Positions 1 through 9,182 of a DNA stretch of 48,314 nt are shown piece by piece. The translations under genes and the position numbers were made by a program. How positions within the stretch are numbered: position 1 is the stretch's first letter; every line of letters begins with the position of its first letter. Where the stretch lies: positions 1 to 48,314 of the forward strand of contig JAKONI010000320.1 of NCBI GenBank assembly GCA_022702015.1, written 5' to 3'. The notes beneath the pieces are model-generated. The model did no database searches. It worked only from the letters and a program-made list of their open reading frames with translations, and had not been told where the DNA came from. Source of the DNA: Beijerinckiaceae bacterium (GTDB lineage Bacteria; Pseudomonadota; Alphaproteobacteria; Rhizobiales; Beijerinckiaceae).

Positions 1-27
1 GAGCGAGAGCGACCGGGAGTTCCTGGG

Positions 28-612
28 ATGTCCAAGGCGCGTCGACCGAAATACCAGAGGCACGGCGGCAAACACGCGCCGATTGTGAAGCCCGCCGTCC
101 CCACCGCCGGGGCGATCGCGGACGCACCGGCCCCGCCGGAGCCCGTCGCGGCCGCGCCGCTCCACGAGTCCGCTCCCATCGCCGCAGATATCGCAGCAGA
201 CATCGCCGAGACCGGGTCGTCCCCGGCAGGCGACATGACGGGGCCCCCGCCGGAGCCCCTGAGCGTCGGGTCGCCCGACGTGTCGCCGCAGGACATCTCT
301 CGACACGCGGCGCCGCCGCAGGACGCGGCGGAGCCCCCACCGGCCAGCCCCTCCCCTTCGCCCGACACCTTGCCCGCCTTGGCGCCGGTCACGGCGCACC
401 TTTCCGTCGAGTCCTTCGGGACGACGGTCATGAACTATTTTCTCAGCGAGGGTGAGGCGATGGGTGCCCACTGGCGCGCCCTGTCCGGCGCCCGCTCGAT
501 GGCCGAGGTCGTCCGGCTCCAGATTGGCGAGTTCCAACGGGCGGCCGACGCCACCCTCACCTGCTGGGGGATGCTGACGCTGGCCGCCGGCCGCACCGTC
601 GCCCCCCGCTGA
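28..612 (+). CDS. phasin family protein with long Pro/Ala-rich N-terminus
   Basis: Encodes 194 residues starting at an ATG with a GGGAG ribosome site 8 bases upstream. Residues 1-30 are basic, about 30-120 are a low-complexity Pro/Ala/Ser/Asp segment that is probably disordered, and about 124-190 form an amphipathic helical region (containing FGTTVMNYFLSEGEAM and RLQIGEFQRAADATLTCW) typical of the alphaproteobacterial phasin_2 family. Phasins coat polyhydroxybutyrate granules and influence their size and number; a protein this long with a disordered tail could also tether granules to something else. The gene lies about 27 kb from the phaR-phaA-phaB locus in this window. The family call rests on the C-terminal helix only; the granule role is inferred. 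Confidence 0.7.
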   Translation: MSKARRPKYQRHGGKHAPIVKPAVPTAGAIADAPAPPEPVAAAPLHESAPIAADIAADIAETGSSPAGDMTGPPPEPLSVGSPDVSPQDISRHAAPPQDAAEPPPASPSPSPDTLPALAPVTAHLSVESFGTTVMNYFLSEGEAMGAHWRALSGARSMAEVVRLQIGEFQRAADATLTCWGMLTLAAGRTVAPR

Positions 613-743
613 ACGGGACGACCGGGCCGCCGGACGTCGCCCGCGGCCTTGAAAGCGGCGCGATCGCAACGGATGCGGCAAGCTCTCATTAACCATCGCA
701 AGCCTATTGCCCTCGTCACTGGCATAGGTAACGACAGGGTTCG

Positions 744-2006
744 ATGCCGAGCCGCGCGCACCTGATCCGATCCGCCCTCCTCGGCCTTGCCGCCGGGCTG
801 GCGCTGGCGCTCCCCTCCCACGCCCAGGACGGCGACCGGGCCCGCCTGCCCGCCGTGGCCATCGCGGCGGACCTGTCGAGCCAGGGAACGCAGAGCAAGC
901 TCGTCCTCACCCTCTCCAAGATCGTGGAGGCCCGGGCCTTCGTGATGGAGCGGCCGGACCGGGTGGTGGTCGACCTGCCCGAGGTCAACTTCCAGCTCGA
1001 TGCGGAGACCGGCCGCAGGCGCGACGGGGTGGTGCAATCCTTCCGCTACGGTCTGTTCGCCCCGGGCCGCTCGCGCATCGTCATCGACCTCGCCACGCCG
1101 GCCACGGTCGGGCACATCGAGACCGTGACACGCCCCCGCGACGGGGCGGTGCTCATGACCATCCCCCTGCAGAAGGTCGATCGGGAGGCGTTCCGCCGGG
1201 CGGCGGCTTCCGCCGATCCCGCCCCCGCCCATGCCCGCGCCGCCTCTGCGGAGCCGGTCGATTCGCGGCCGCTCATCGTCATCGATGCCGGGCATGGCGG
1301 CACGGATCCCGGGGCGATCGCCTCCTCCGGTGTGTTCGAGAAGGACATCGTGTTCGGCTTCGCCCAGGATCTGGCGGGCAAGCTCGGAGCCGGCGGCCGC
1401 TACCGGGTGCAGATGACCCGTGACCGGGACGTGTTCGTCCCCTTGGGCGACCGGGTGCGCATCGCCCGGGAGGCCAAGGCGGACCTGTTCATCTCGATCC
1501 ACGCCGACTCGATCTCGGCGGCGCCGCAGGTCCGGGGCGCCACGATCTACACCGGCTCGGAGAAGGCCACCGACGCCGAATCGGCCAAGCTCGCCGAGCG
1601 CGAGAACCGCGCCGACGCCGCCGCCGGGGCCGAGGCGGCGGAGGCCCCCCCGGACATCGCCGACATCCTCCAGGAACTCACCCTGCGCGAGACGCGGGGC
1701 TTCTCCTCCACCTTCGCCCGCTCCCTGATGGGCCAGCTCGCCCCGGTGATGGAGATGAGCACGAAGCCCCACCGCGAGGCGCGCTTCGTGGTGCTGCGCT
1801 CCCCGGACGTGCCGAGCGTCCTGGTCGAACTCGGCTACCTGTCGAGCAAGCGCGACCTGGAAATGCTCCAGAACCCGGATTGGCGGGCCGGGGTGACGGG
1901 CTCCATGGCCCGGGCCGTGGACCAATTTTTTGCAACCCGCACGAGTATCGGTCAACCGGGCGCGGGGGCCCGGCGATCGGCGGCCATCGCCCCAGTTTCA
2001 CCATAG
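744..2006 (+). CDS. amiC: N-acetylmuramoyl-L-alanine amidase with AMIN domain (AmiC type)
   Basis: A 420-residue exported zinc amidase that would cleave the bond between N-acetylmuramic acid and the stem peptide during septum splitting. A signal peptide covers residues 1-27 (cleavage near SHAQ). An AMIN domain (about 33-135) should target the septum or peptidoglycan. The Amidase_3 domain (about 175-400) shows the expected zinc and catalytic residues: H184 in VIDAGHGGTDPG, E199, H253 in LFISIHADS and E362 in VLVELGYLS. A segment around 280-320 rich in Ala/Glu may be the autoinhibitory helix seen in this family. It is followed 149 bp later by a penicillin-binding protein gene on the same strand, a pairing that fits a shared cell-wall role. 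The ribosome site before this ATG is weak. Confidence 0.93.
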   Translation: MPSRAHLIRSALLGLAAGLALALPSHAQDGDRARLPAVAIAADLSSQGTQSKLVLTLSKIVEARAFVMERPDRVVVDLPEVNFQLDAETGRRRDGVVQSFRYGLFAPGRSRIVIDLATPATVGHIETVTRPRDGAVLMTIPLQKVDREAFRRAAASADPAPAHARAASAEPVDSRPLIVIDAGHGGTDPGAIASSGVFEKDIVFGFAQDLAGKLGAGGRYRVQMTRDRDVFVPLGDRVRIAREAKADLFISIHADSISAAPQVRGATIYTGSEKATDAESAKLAERENRADAAAGAEAAEAPPDIADILQELTLRETRGFSSTFARSLMGQLAPVMEMSTKPHREARFVVLRSPDVPSVLVELGYLSSKRDLEMLQNPDWRAGVTGSMARAVDQFFATRTSIGQPGAGARRSAAIAPVSP

Positions 2007-2155
2007 ATCCGGTGTGGATACGGGGCGTTCGGAGGCCCCGGTTCGCGAGGTTGTAAAACCATCCCTCGCCGGGCTCCCGAGTGCAGCGTCCGGGAACTGA
2101 TCGCGCCACGGTGGGGCGCGGTTCCGGGCCGGGCCAGCCACGAGCGGAACACCGG

Positions 2156-4573
2156 ATGCGTCTAGTCCTTCGTTTCTTCGGGATTCTGTTCAGCGCGGGC
2201 GCGGTGCTGTTCTGTGTCGGCGCCGTCTTCGCCGGGTACTTCTACTGGAAGTACAGCCAGGATCTGCCCGATCACGCCGCCCTGGCCAACTACGAGCCCC
2301 CGGTGATGACCCGCGTCCACGCGGCGGACGGGTCGCTGCTGGCCGAGTACGCCCGCGAGCGCCGGCTGTACCTGCCGATCCAGGCGATGCCGAAGATCGT
2401 CGTGGCCGCCTTCCTCTCGGCCGAGGACAAGAACTTCTACAAGCACGGCGGCATCGATCCTGAGGGGATCGTGCGCGCGGCGCTGACCAATGCCAAGAGC
2501 GGCAAGAGGCAGGGCGCCTCCACCATCACGCAGCAGGTGGCCAAGAACTTCCTCCTGTCCTCCGAGCAGACCTTCGACCGCAAGATCCGCGAGGCCCTGG
2601 TCGCCCTGCGCATCGAGGCGGCCTACTCCAAGGACAAGATCCTCGAACTCTACCTCAACGAGATCTTCCTCGGCACCATCGTGCCGGGCCGGAATTTGCA
2701 CGGTGTCGCCGCCGCCGCGCTCGATTATTTCGGCAAGTCCGTCCACGAGCTGACGATCAACGAGGCGGCCTACCTCGCCGCCCTGCCCAAGGGGCCGAAC
2801 AACTACCACCCCTACCGCAAGACGCAGGCGGCGCTGGACCGGCGCAACGAGATCATCCGCCTGATGCGCGAGAACGGGTACATCACCCGCGAGGAGGAGG
2901 AGAACGCCAAGAAGCAGCCGCTGGGCGTGAACCCCCGGGTGGCCTTCCCGAACGGCAGCATCGCCAACTACTTCACGGAGGAGGTCCGCCGGGAGATCTC
3001 CGAGCGCTACGGCGAGAAGAAGCTCTACGAGGGCGGCCTCTCGGTGCGCACCACCCTCGACCCGAAGGTGCAGGGCTGGGCGCGCAAGGCCCTCGTGGAC
3101 GGACTCGTCCGCTACGACCAAGCCCATGGCTGGCGCGGCCCGGTCTCCCATGTGGAACTCGCCGGCCGCGACTGGGGCCAGGCGGCCTCCGAGGTGCCGG
3201 CGCTCGGCGACGTGGCGCCCTGGCGGCTGGCCGTCGTCCTCGCCCCCACGGCGGCGGGTATCCAGGTTGGGCTCCAGCCCCGGCGCGAGGCCTCCGGCCA
3301 GTTCTCCAAGGATCGCGACACCGGCCTGATCACCCCGGACGGGATGCGCTGGGCCGGACGGCCGAACCTGCGCCCCGGCGACATGGTCTATGTCGAGGCG
3401 ATGGATGGCGGGAAGAACCAGTTCCGCCTGCGCCAGCGGCCGGAAGTCTCCGGCGCCATCGTCGCCATGGATCCGAACACCGGCCGCGTCCATGCGATGG
3501 TCGGCGGGTTCTCCTACGACGAGTCGGAGTTCAACCGGGCCACCCAGGCGATGCGCCAGCCCGGCTCCTCCTTCAAGCCGATCGTCTATTCGGCGGCGCT
3601 CGACAACGGCTACACCCCCTCCTCCATCGTCCTCGACACGCCCATCACCATCGAGGCGGGCCCCGGCCAGGAGGCCTGGACGCCCTCCAACTACGACGGC
3701 AAGTCGGGGGGCCCGCACACCCTGCGCTACGGGATCGAGCACTCCAAGAACCTGATGACCGTGCGGCTCGCCAAGGACATCGGCATGCCGCTGATCGCCG
3801 AGTACGCGAGGCGCTTCGGGGTCTACGACGACCTGCTGCCCGTGCTGCCGATGTCGCTCGGCGCGGGCGAGACCACCGTCATGCGGATGGTCACGGCCTA
3901 TTCCATGCTCGCCAACGGCGGGCGCCGGATCCGCCCGACGCTCATCGACCGGATCCAGGACCGGATCGGCGAGACCATCTACCGCCACGACAACCGCAAG
4001 TGCATCGGCTGCGACGCGGACAAGTGGTCGGGCCAGGACGAGCCGAAGCTGGTGGACGATTCCGAGCAGGTGCTCGACCCGCTCACCGCCTACCAGATGG
4101 TCTCGATCATGGAGGGCGTCGTCCAGCGGGGCACCGCGACGATCCTGAAGCAGATCGGCAAGCCGCTGGCCGGCAAGACCGGCACGACCAACGACGCCAA
4201 GGATGCGTGGTTCGTCGGATTCTCGCCGGATCTGGCGGTGGGCATCTATATCGGCTTCGACAAGCCTCGCTCGCTGGGCGACCGCGCCACCGGCGGCGGC
4301 CTCTCGGCCCCCATCGCCCTCGACTTCCTGAAGCAGGCGCTCAAGGACAAGCCCCCGACGCCGTTCCGCGTGCCGCCGGGCATCAAGCTGATCCGCGTGA
4401 ACCTCGCCTCCGGCACCCGCGCCGGGTCCAGCGAGGGCGCCGGGACCATCCTGGAGGCGTTCAAGCCGGGCACCGCCCCGCCGGACTCCTACAGCGCACC
4501 GGCGGGCGCCGCCCCCGCCGCCGCCGTCCCGGCGGATGCCGACACCGCCGCGCAGGCGGGCGGGGTGTACTGA
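2156..4573 (+). CDS. mrcA: penicillin-binding protein 1A, bifunctional glycosyltransferase/transpeptidase
   Basis: A class A PBP of 805 residues that polymerises and crosslinks peptidoglycan at the outer face of the inner membrane. The ATG at 2156 (MRLVLRFFGIL) is preferred over an in-frame ATG at 2081, because it puts the single membrane anchor at residues 1-30 and has a GAGCGGA site upstream. The GT51 domain carries EDKNFYKHGG with E90 as probable catalytic glutamate. The transpeptidase domain carries SSFK (S471, K474), SKN (S530) and KTGT (K674). An OB-like insert sits between the two domains. Between SKN and KTG there is a small CIGC segment (C616, C619). The Ala/Pro-rich tail after residue 760 is probably disordered. 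It probably forms a cell-wall unit with the upstream amidase. Confidence 0.95.
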   Translation: MRLVLRFFGILFSAGAVLFCVGAVFAGYFYWKYSQDLPDHAALANYEPPVMTRVHAADGSLLAEYARERRLYLPIQAMPKIVVAAFLSAEDKNFYKHGGIDPEGIVRAALTNAKSGKRQGASTITQQVAKNFLLSSEQTFDRKIREALVALRIEAAYSKDKILELYLNEIFLGTIVPGRNLHGVAAAALDYFGKSVHELTINEAAYLAALPKGPNNYHPYRKTQAALDRRNEIIRLMRENGYITREEEENAKKQPLGVNPRVAFPNGSIANYFTEEVRREISERYGEKKLYEGGLSVRTTLDPKVQGWARKALVDGLVRYDQAHGWRGPVSHVELAGRDWGQAASEVPALGDVAPWRLAVVLAPTAAGIQVGLQPRREASGQFSKDRDTGLITPDGMRWAGRPNLRPGDMVYVEAMDGGKNQFRLRQRPEVSGAIVAMDPNTGRVHAMVGGFSYDESEFNRATQAMRQPGSSFKPIVYSAALDNGYTPSSIVLDTPITIEAGPGQEAWTPSNYDGKSGGPHTLRYGIEHSKNLMTVRLAKDIGMPLIAEYARRFGVYDDLLPVLPMSLGAGETTVMRMVTAYSMLANGGRRIRPTLIDRIQDRIGETIYRHDNRKCIGCDADKWSGQDEPKLVDDSEQVLDPLTAYQMVSIMEGVVQRGTATILKQIGKPLAGKTGTTNDAKDAWFVGFSPDLAVGIYIGFDKPRSLGDRATGGGLSAPIALDFLKQALKDKPPTPFRVPPGIKLIRVNLASGTRAGSSEGAGTILEAFKPGTAPPDSYSAPAGAAPAAAVPADADTAAQAGGVY

Positions 4574-4603
4574 TATCCGTCGCGGTGAGTTGCCGAGGAA
4601 AGA

Positions 4604-4643
4604 CCGTCATCCCGAAACCGTAGGACGGTGCTCGGGATGACGG
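4604..4643 (+). terminator. rho-independent-type hairpin after mrcA
   Basis: Perfect 12-bp arms (CCGTCATCCCGA at 4604-4615, TCGGGATGACGG at 4632-4643) enclose a loop that can form its own 5-bp stem. It starts 30 bases after the mrcA stop codon. There is no clear T-run, so it may instead be part of the repeat-rich spacer. Confidence 0.5.
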
Positions 4644-4705
4644 CGGCGGCTTAAGCCGCTGGATGTTGGCCTTGGGGGAATTACACAACCGATCCCCACT
4701 CTCAT

Positions 4706-4811
4706 CTCATCCTGAGGTGCGGCGAAGCCGCCTCGAAGGAGGCCTCCAGGGATCGCAAGGCTATCTGGAGCTCTCCTTCGCGGCCCGGCAAGCCGGGCAC
4801 CTCAGGATGAG
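4706..4811. repeat. REP-like palindromic element, copy 1
   Basis: About 106 bp bounded by perfect 15-bp inverted arms, CTCATCCTGAGGTGC (4706-4720) and GCACCTCAGGATGAG (4797-4811). The interior can also fold (CCTCGAAGGAGG..., CCCGGCAAGCCGGG). A second copy with the same arms and shared inner blocks lies at 6503-6612. The two copies flank the M32 carboxypeptidase gene. Elements of this type are dispersed in intergenic spaces of many alphaproteobacteria. Confidence 0.85.
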
Positions 4812-4857
4812 GGCGAGCGTAGGATGAGCCTCGCAACGCCCCCACGGCACGCCGTAG

Positions 4858-6348
4858 TCACCCCCCCAGATAGCGCGCCTCCAGATGCGCCCGGAACGCC
4901 GCCGTGCCCAGGGGCGCCCCGGTGGCCCGTTCGAGGAGGGCGTCGGTGGTGAGCAGGCTGCCCTGCCCGTGGATGTTTGCCCGCAGCCAGGTCCGCAGGG
5001 GCGCGAAATCCCCAGCGGCGAGGCATCCGGGCAGGGCCGGCTCGGCGGCTTTCGCGGCCCGGAAGAGTTGCGCCGCCGCCAGGGCCCCTAGCGTGTAGGT
5101 CGGGAAGTAACCGAAGGCACCGCTCGGCCAGTGGATGTCCTGGAGACAGCCCACCCGGTCGTCGGGCACGGTGAGACCGAGGAGATCGCGCATCCCCTCA
5201 TTGAAGGCGCCGGGCAGGTCGGCCACGGCGAGGTCGCCACCGATCATCGCCGTCTCCAACCGGTAGCGCAGCAGGATGTGGGCCGGGTAGGTCGCCTCGT
5301 CGGCATCGACCCGGATGAAACCGGGCTCCACGCGGGTGTAGAGGCGGAACAGGTTGTCGGGCTCCCAGGCGGGACCGGACCGGCCGAAGGCCTCCCGCAG
5401 CAGCGGCCCGAGGTAGGAGACGAACTCGCGGCTCCGGCAGGCCTGCATCTCGATGATGAGCGACTGGCTCTCGTGCAGGCTCATCCCCCTGGCCGAGCCC
5501 ACGGGCTGGTGGCGCCACGCGGTGGGGCGGCCCTGCTCGTAGAGGGCATGGCCGGTCTCGTGCAGCACCCCCATCAGGGCGCGGGAGAAGTCGGCCTCAT
5601 CGTAGCGGGTGGTGATCCGCACGTCGTCGGTGGCCCCGCCGCAGAACGGGTGGAGGCTGATATCGAGGCGCCCCCGGGCCTCATCGAAGCCCAGGGCCCG
5701 CATCAGCGTCAGGCCCAGTTGCCGCTGGGTGTCCACCGGGAAGGGACCGTCGAGGGGCAGCGCCGCCGGACCCTCGGCCTGCCGGGTCCGGGCGGCGGCG
5801 ATCAGGTCGGGGAGCCAGGAGGTCAGGTCGGCGAAGAGCGGGTCGATCACCGCCCGGCGCATCCCCGGATCGTACCCGTCGAGGAGGGCGTCGTAGGGGT
5901 CGAGCCCGAGGGCCGTTCCCTTGGCCTGCCCGATCTCCCGCTGAAGACGCAGCACCTCGGCGAGATGGGGGGCGAGGCGGGGGAAATCCGCATCACGCCG
6001 GGCCTCCCGCCAGACCATCTCCGAGCGCGAGACCGCCCGGGAGCTGGCCTCCACGAGGTCCCGGGGCACCGCCGCCGCGTGCAGGTAGGCGCGGCGCATC
6101 TCGTGGAGGTTGGCCGCCGGCCACGTCTCCAAGCCCCCCTCGGCCTCCGCCGCCGCCAGGGTGTCGGCGGTCTCGGGGGCCGTGAGGATCTCGTGGGCGA
6201 GGCCGTGCAGGACCGCGAGTTGATCGCCCCTCGCCTCGGCGGCGCCATCGGGCATCAGGGTCTGCGCGTCCCAGCCGAGGATACCGGCCGCGCCCGAAAT
6301 CGCCGAAAGCCGGGAGAAGCGCGTCTCAAGGGAAGCGTAAGCCGTCAT
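4858..6348 (-). CDS. carboxypeptidase, peptidase family M32
   Basis: A 496-residue zinc metallocarboxypeptidase, the usual length for family M32 (thermostable carboxypeptidase 1 type); it removes C-terminal residues from peptides in the cytoplasm. The ATG at 6348 (MTAYASLETRFSRL) is chosen over longer readings because the family begins there and the upstream DNA is repeat sequence. Motifs: GILGWDAQTLMP near the N-terminus, LHPF (232-235), DDVRITTRY, the zinc motif HETGH (263-267), the second metal motif HESQS (292-296, third ligand E293), an IRVDADEATYP segment and QDIHWPSGAFGYFPTY near the C-terminus. All family hallmarks are intact. Both flanks are palindromic repeats, so it is probably transcribed alone. 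Confidence 0.93.
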   Translation of the reverse strand: MTAYASLETRFSRLSAISGAAGILGWDAQTLMPDGAAEARGDQLAVLHGLAHEILTAPETADTLAAAEAEGGLETWPAANLHEMRRAYLHAAAVPRDLVEASSRAVSRSEMVWREARRDADFPRLAPHLAEVLRLQREIGQAKGTALGLDPYDALLDGYDPGMRRAVIDPLFADLTSWLPDLIAAARTRQAEGPAALPLDGPFPVDTQRQLGLTLMRALGFDEARGRLDISLHPFCGGATDDVRITTRYDEADFSRALMGVLHETGHALYEQGRPTAWRHQPVGSARGMSLHESQSLIIEMQACRSREFVSYLGPLLREAFGRSGPAWEPDNLFRLYTRVEPGFIRVDADEATYPAHILLRYRLETAMIGGDLAVADLPGAFNEGMRDLLGLTVPDDRVGCLQDIHWPSGAFGYFPTYTLGALAAAQLFRAAKAAEPALPGCLAAGDFAPLRTWLRANIHGQGSLLTTDALLERATGAPLGTAAFRAHLEARYLGG

Positions 6349-6368
6349 CGCACTCTCATCATGGGGAT

Positions 6369-6462
6369 GGGATCCCAAAGGGATCATCCCTTTGGTGGGG
6401 TCCAGGGGCAAGGCCCCTGGATAGGCAGGGCGCCGCCCCGCGCCCCGGCCCTTTGGGATCCC
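6369..6462. repeat. palindromic intergenic repeat (type A), copy 1
   Basis: Bounded by perfect 14-bp arms GGGATCCCAAAGGG (6369-6382) and CCCTTTGGGATCCC (6449-6462). It contains an inner hairpin CCAGGGGCAAGGCCCCTGG. A clearly related copy in the opposite orientation lies at 33318-33415. It falls in the roughly 300 bp gene-free stretch between the M32 and acyl-CoA dehydrogenase genes, which holds only this element and the REP-like copy at 6503. Confidence 0.85.
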
Positions 6463-6502
6463 TCGGAGCCTAACCGAAAAGTCCCTGCTTCCCACTCTCG
6501 CC

Positions 6503-6612
6503 CTCATCCTGAGGTGCGGCGTGAGCCGCCTCGAAGGAGGGCTCCAGGGATCACGGCGCTTTTTGGAAGTCTCCTTCGAGGCCACCGCTTCGCGGCGGCA
6601 CCTCAGGATGAG
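6503..6612. repeat. REP-like palindromic element, copy 2
   Basis: About 110 bp with the same perfect 15-bp terminal arms as the copy at 4706-4811 (6503-6517 and 6598-6612). It shares the inner block CCGCCTCGAAGGAGG and the CTCCAGGGATC segment. It lies 40 bp past the stop codon of the minus-strand acyl-CoA dehydrogenase gene and may act as its transcript end. Confidence 0.85.
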
Positions 6613-6651
6613 GCCGAGGGTAGGAGGAAAGGGGACTTTCCGGCCAGACTC

Positions 6652-7881
6652 TCAGAAGAACGCCTGCAACCCCGTCTGCGCCCGCCCGAGAATGAGAGCG
6701 TGGACGTCGTGGGTGCCCTCGTAGGTGTTCACCGTCTCGAGGTTCTGGGCATGGCGCATCACGTGGTACTCGCCCATGATGCCGTTGCCCCCGTGCATGT
6801 CCCGGGCGACCCGGGCGATGTCCAAGGCCTTGCCGCAATTGTTGCGCTTGATGAGGCTGATCATCTCCGGGGCCATCTTGCCCTCATCCATCAGACGGCC
6901 GACCCGCAGGGACGCCTGGAGCCCCAGGGTGATCTCGGTCTGCATGTCGGCGAGCTTCTTCTGGACGAGCTGGGTCTGGGCCAGGGGCCGGCCGAACTGC
7001 TTGCGCTCCAGGGTGTAGTCTCGGGACCGGCGCCAGCAATCCTCCGCCGCGCCCATGGCGCCCCAGGAGATGCCGTAGCGGGCCCGGTTCAGGCAGCCGA
7101 ACGGGCCCTTGAGGCCGGAGACGTTGGGGAGCAGCGCGTCCTCGCCGACCTCCACGTCCTCCATCACGATCTCGCCCGTGGTCGAGGCGCGCAGGGAGAG
7201 CTTGCCCTTGATTGTCGGGGTGGAGAGACCCGCCATGCCCCGCTCCAGCACGAAGCCGCGGATCGCGTCGTCATGCGCCTCCGACTTCGCCCACACGACG
7301 AAGACATCGGCGAAGGGGGCGTTCGAGATCCACATCTTGGCGCCGGACAGGCGGTAGCCGCCCTCCGTCTTGACCGCCTTGGTCTTCATGCCGGCGGGGT
7401 CCGAGCCCGCATCCGGCTCCGTGAGGCCGAAACAGCCGACCCATTCGCCCGAGGCGAGCTTGGGCAGGAATTTCCGGCGCTGCTCCTCCGAGCCGTAGGC
7501 GTGGATCGGGTACATCACGAGGGAGGATTGCACGCTCATCATCGAGCGGTAGCCGGAATCGACCGCTTCCACCGCCCGGGCCACAAGCCCATAGGCGACG
7601 TAGCTCGCGCCGGCGCAGCCGTACTCCTCCGGCAGGGTGACGCCGAGGAGGCCACGCTCACCCATCTCGCGGAACAGGTCGCGGTCCGTGGTTTCGTGCG
7701 CGTAGGCCTCGACGATGCCGGGCAGGAGCCGCTCCCGGGCGAACTCCTGGGCCGCGTCGCGGATGGCGCGCTCGTCCTCGGTCAACTGGTCGTCGAGGAG
7801 GAAGGGGTCGTCCCACACGAAGCGGGCCGAGGGCGGGGCGGAGGGGGAGGCGCTGCCGGGCGGGCGCATCGGGGCGTTCAT
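6652..7881 (-). CDS. gcdH: glutaryl-CoA dehydrogenase (acyl-CoA dehydrogenase family)
   Basis: A 409-residue FAD flavoprotein expected to oxidise and decarboxylate glutaryl-CoA to crotonyl-CoA in lysine, tryptophan or aromatic degradation. The ATG at 7881 has a GCGAGGA site upstream and the fold begins soon after. Features: [16 protein letters not shown] (about 111-126) and [15 protein letters not shown] (151-165), both typical of GcdH; the [12 protein letters not shown]-like segment; the C-terminal [15 protein letters not shown] with catalytic base E388. The combination of SSLVMYPI and the [16 protein letters not shown] ending separates it from straight-chain acyl-CoA dehydrogenases. No electron-transfer partner or lysine-pathway gene lies beside it. 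Confidence 0.88.
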   Translation of the reverse strand: MNAPMRPPGSASPSAPPSARFVWDDPFLLDDQLTEDERAIRDAAQEFARERLLPGIVEAYAHETTDRDLFREMGERGLLGVTLPEEYGCAGASYVAYGLVARAVEAVDSGYRSMMSVQSSLVMYPIHAYGSEEQRRKFLPKLASGEWVGCFGLTEPDAGSDPAGMKTKAVKTEGGYRLSGAKMWISNAPFADVFVVWAKSEAHDDAIRGFVLERGMAGLSTPTIKGKLSLRASTTGEIVMEDVEVGEDALLPNVSGLKGPFGCLNRARYGISWGAMGAAEDCWRRSRDYTLERKQFGRPLAQTQLVQKKLADMQTEITLGLQASLRVGRLMDEGKMAPEMISLIKRNNCGKALDIARVARDMHGGNGIMGEYHVMRHAQNLETVNTYEGTHDVHALILGRAQTGLQAFF

Positions 7882-7987
7882 GGGATCCTCGCAGGTTGCA
7901 CGGGTCTGGCCGCCCGCTTCGTTCGGTGCGAACGTAACCCCCTCGGCCGCCCCGGCCAACGGCGCGGGTGACGCGGCGCGCCGGACG

Positions 7988-8965
7988 TCAGGTCTTTCCC
8001 AGCACCGCGAGCCACAACAGGGTGGTGATCGGCGCCAGCAGCGTCGAGACGAGGACCGACGCGGCGATCATGCCGGTTTCGGTCCGGTAGCGCACCGCCA
8101 TCAGGTATGCGTTGATCCCCACCGGCATCGCGGCGAACAAGGTCGCGACCCCCGCATAGGCGACCGGCATCGAGAAGACGTGGAAGGCCAGCCCCCACAC
8201 CGCGAGGGGGTGGAGGATGTTCTTGAGCAGGGCGATCACCGTCGCCCCCTTCAGGTCGAACAGCACGCGGTAGCGCTTGAGCCCCGCCCCCAGGGCGACG
8301 AGGGCGCAGGTGGAGGCGGTGCCGGCGAAGGCCTCGATGAGGGCCTTCGGGATCCCGGTGGGCACGAGCCCGGTGGCCTTCATGACCATGCCGACGGCCA
8401 GCGCCAGGAAGATGGGGTTGCGCAGGAGGACGAGGGCAAGCCCCTTCAGCCTCGCGAGGATCGGCTTGTCCGAATCCGATTCGATGAGGAACGTCGCGCA
8501 GCCCATCATCAGCGGCAGGTGGACCGCGAGCAGCATGAACAGGGGAAAGGCGCCCTCCTCGCCATAGGCTTGGAGAATCATCGGCACGCCGACGAACACC
8601 GTGTTCGACTGGCTGGCCGCGAAACCGTGGAGGATCGCCCCCCGGCGCTCCACCCCCGCCCGGCGCCCGGCGATCAGCGTGCCCAAGGTCCAGGACACGG
8701 CGGCGCCGCCGAAATACGAGAACCAATAGGACCACGCGACCTCGCCGGTCATCCCCGGCCGGGTCAGCGTGGAGACGATGAGCGCCGGCACGGCGATGGC
8801 GAACACGTATTCGGACAGGCCGTCACTGACCTTGTCGGAGATCAGACCGGCAAGCGCCGCCCCCCAACCGATCAGGACGATCCCGAAGATCGGGGCGATA
8901 ATGAATAGGGCGTTCACGGATCCGGCAATCGCGGGGGAAGCTGTCTTCGAGCTTTGCCGGCGCAT
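7988..8965 (-). CDS. AEC family (auxin efflux carrier type) transporter
   Basis: A hydrophobic protein of up to 325 residues with about ten predicted membrane helices in two five-helix halves, as in the AEC/BART superfamily. The start [18 protein letters not shown] and the segments [13 protein letters not shown] and [14 protein letters not shown] are family-like. It probably exports or imports an organic acid or similar small anion; the substrate cannot be read from sequence. The ATG at 8965 is taken here, but a GTG at 8917 ([12 protein letters not shown]) gives the more usual N-terminus. It lies 106 bp upstream of gcdH on the same strand; co-transcription is possible but not shown. Confidence 0.82.
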   Translation of the reverse strand: MRRQSSKTASPAIAGSVNALFIIAPIFGIVLIGWGAALAGLISDKVSDGLSEYVFAIAVPALIVSTLTRPGMTGEVAWSYWFSYFGGAAVSWTLGTLIAGRRAGVERRGAILHGFAASQSNTVFVGVPMILQAYGEEGAFPLFMLLAVHLPLMMGCATFLIESDSDKPILARLKGLALVLLRNPIFLALAVGMVMKATGLVPTGIPKALIEAFAGTASTCALVALGAGLKRYRVLFDLKGATVIALLKNILHPLAVWGLAFHVFSMPVAYAGVATLFAAMPVGINAYLMAVRYRTETGMIAASVLVSTLLAPITTLLWLAVLGKT

Positions 8966-9094
8966 AGCACGGAAAACGAGGCCGGCGCGTGCAAACCAGC
9001 CCCGTGAAGACGGGGGATGTCGGAGGTTTTGCTTGGAGTGGGCGGCGCGGAAGGATCTTGACCGGCCGTCTTCGCCGATTCCATAGTGCGGAGC

Positions 9095-9182
9095 GGGTCG
9101 GGACGGCGTCCACCGCCCCGACCCTTCTTGGTGTGACTACCCGAGCTTAACGCGGAGGACTAGGGTCAAGCTGGTCCTCCGC
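9095..9182. other. two strong hairpins in a gene-free gap (possible small RNA or terminator pair)
   Basis: The stretch 8966-9469 (about 500 bp) holds no convincing gene. It contains two perfect inverted repeats: GGGTCGGG/CCCGACCC (9095-9102 with 9117-9124, extended by an inner CGG/CCG) and GCGGAGGAC/GTCCTCCGC (9152-9160 with 9174-9182). The first is followed by TTCTT. The right part of the gap (about 9370-9440) is noticeably AT-richer than its surroundings. Whether this is a small RNA, terminators of flanking transcripts or regulatory DNA cannot be decided from sequence. Confidence 0.35.

Noticed and set aside
435-1955. A 506-codon minus-strand frame over the amidase
   Set aside because: Antisense shadow; the amidase with intact catalytic residues explains the region.
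2162-3988. A 608-codon minus-strand frame over the PBP1A gene
   Set aside because: Antisense shadow with no recognisable fold.
5131-7971. A 946-codon open frame on the plus strand across the M32 and acyl-CoA dehydrogenase genes
   Set aside because: Antisense to two well-supported minus-strand genes and to repeats; Gly/Arg/Pro/His-rich composition typical of shadow frames in high-GC DNA; no motif.
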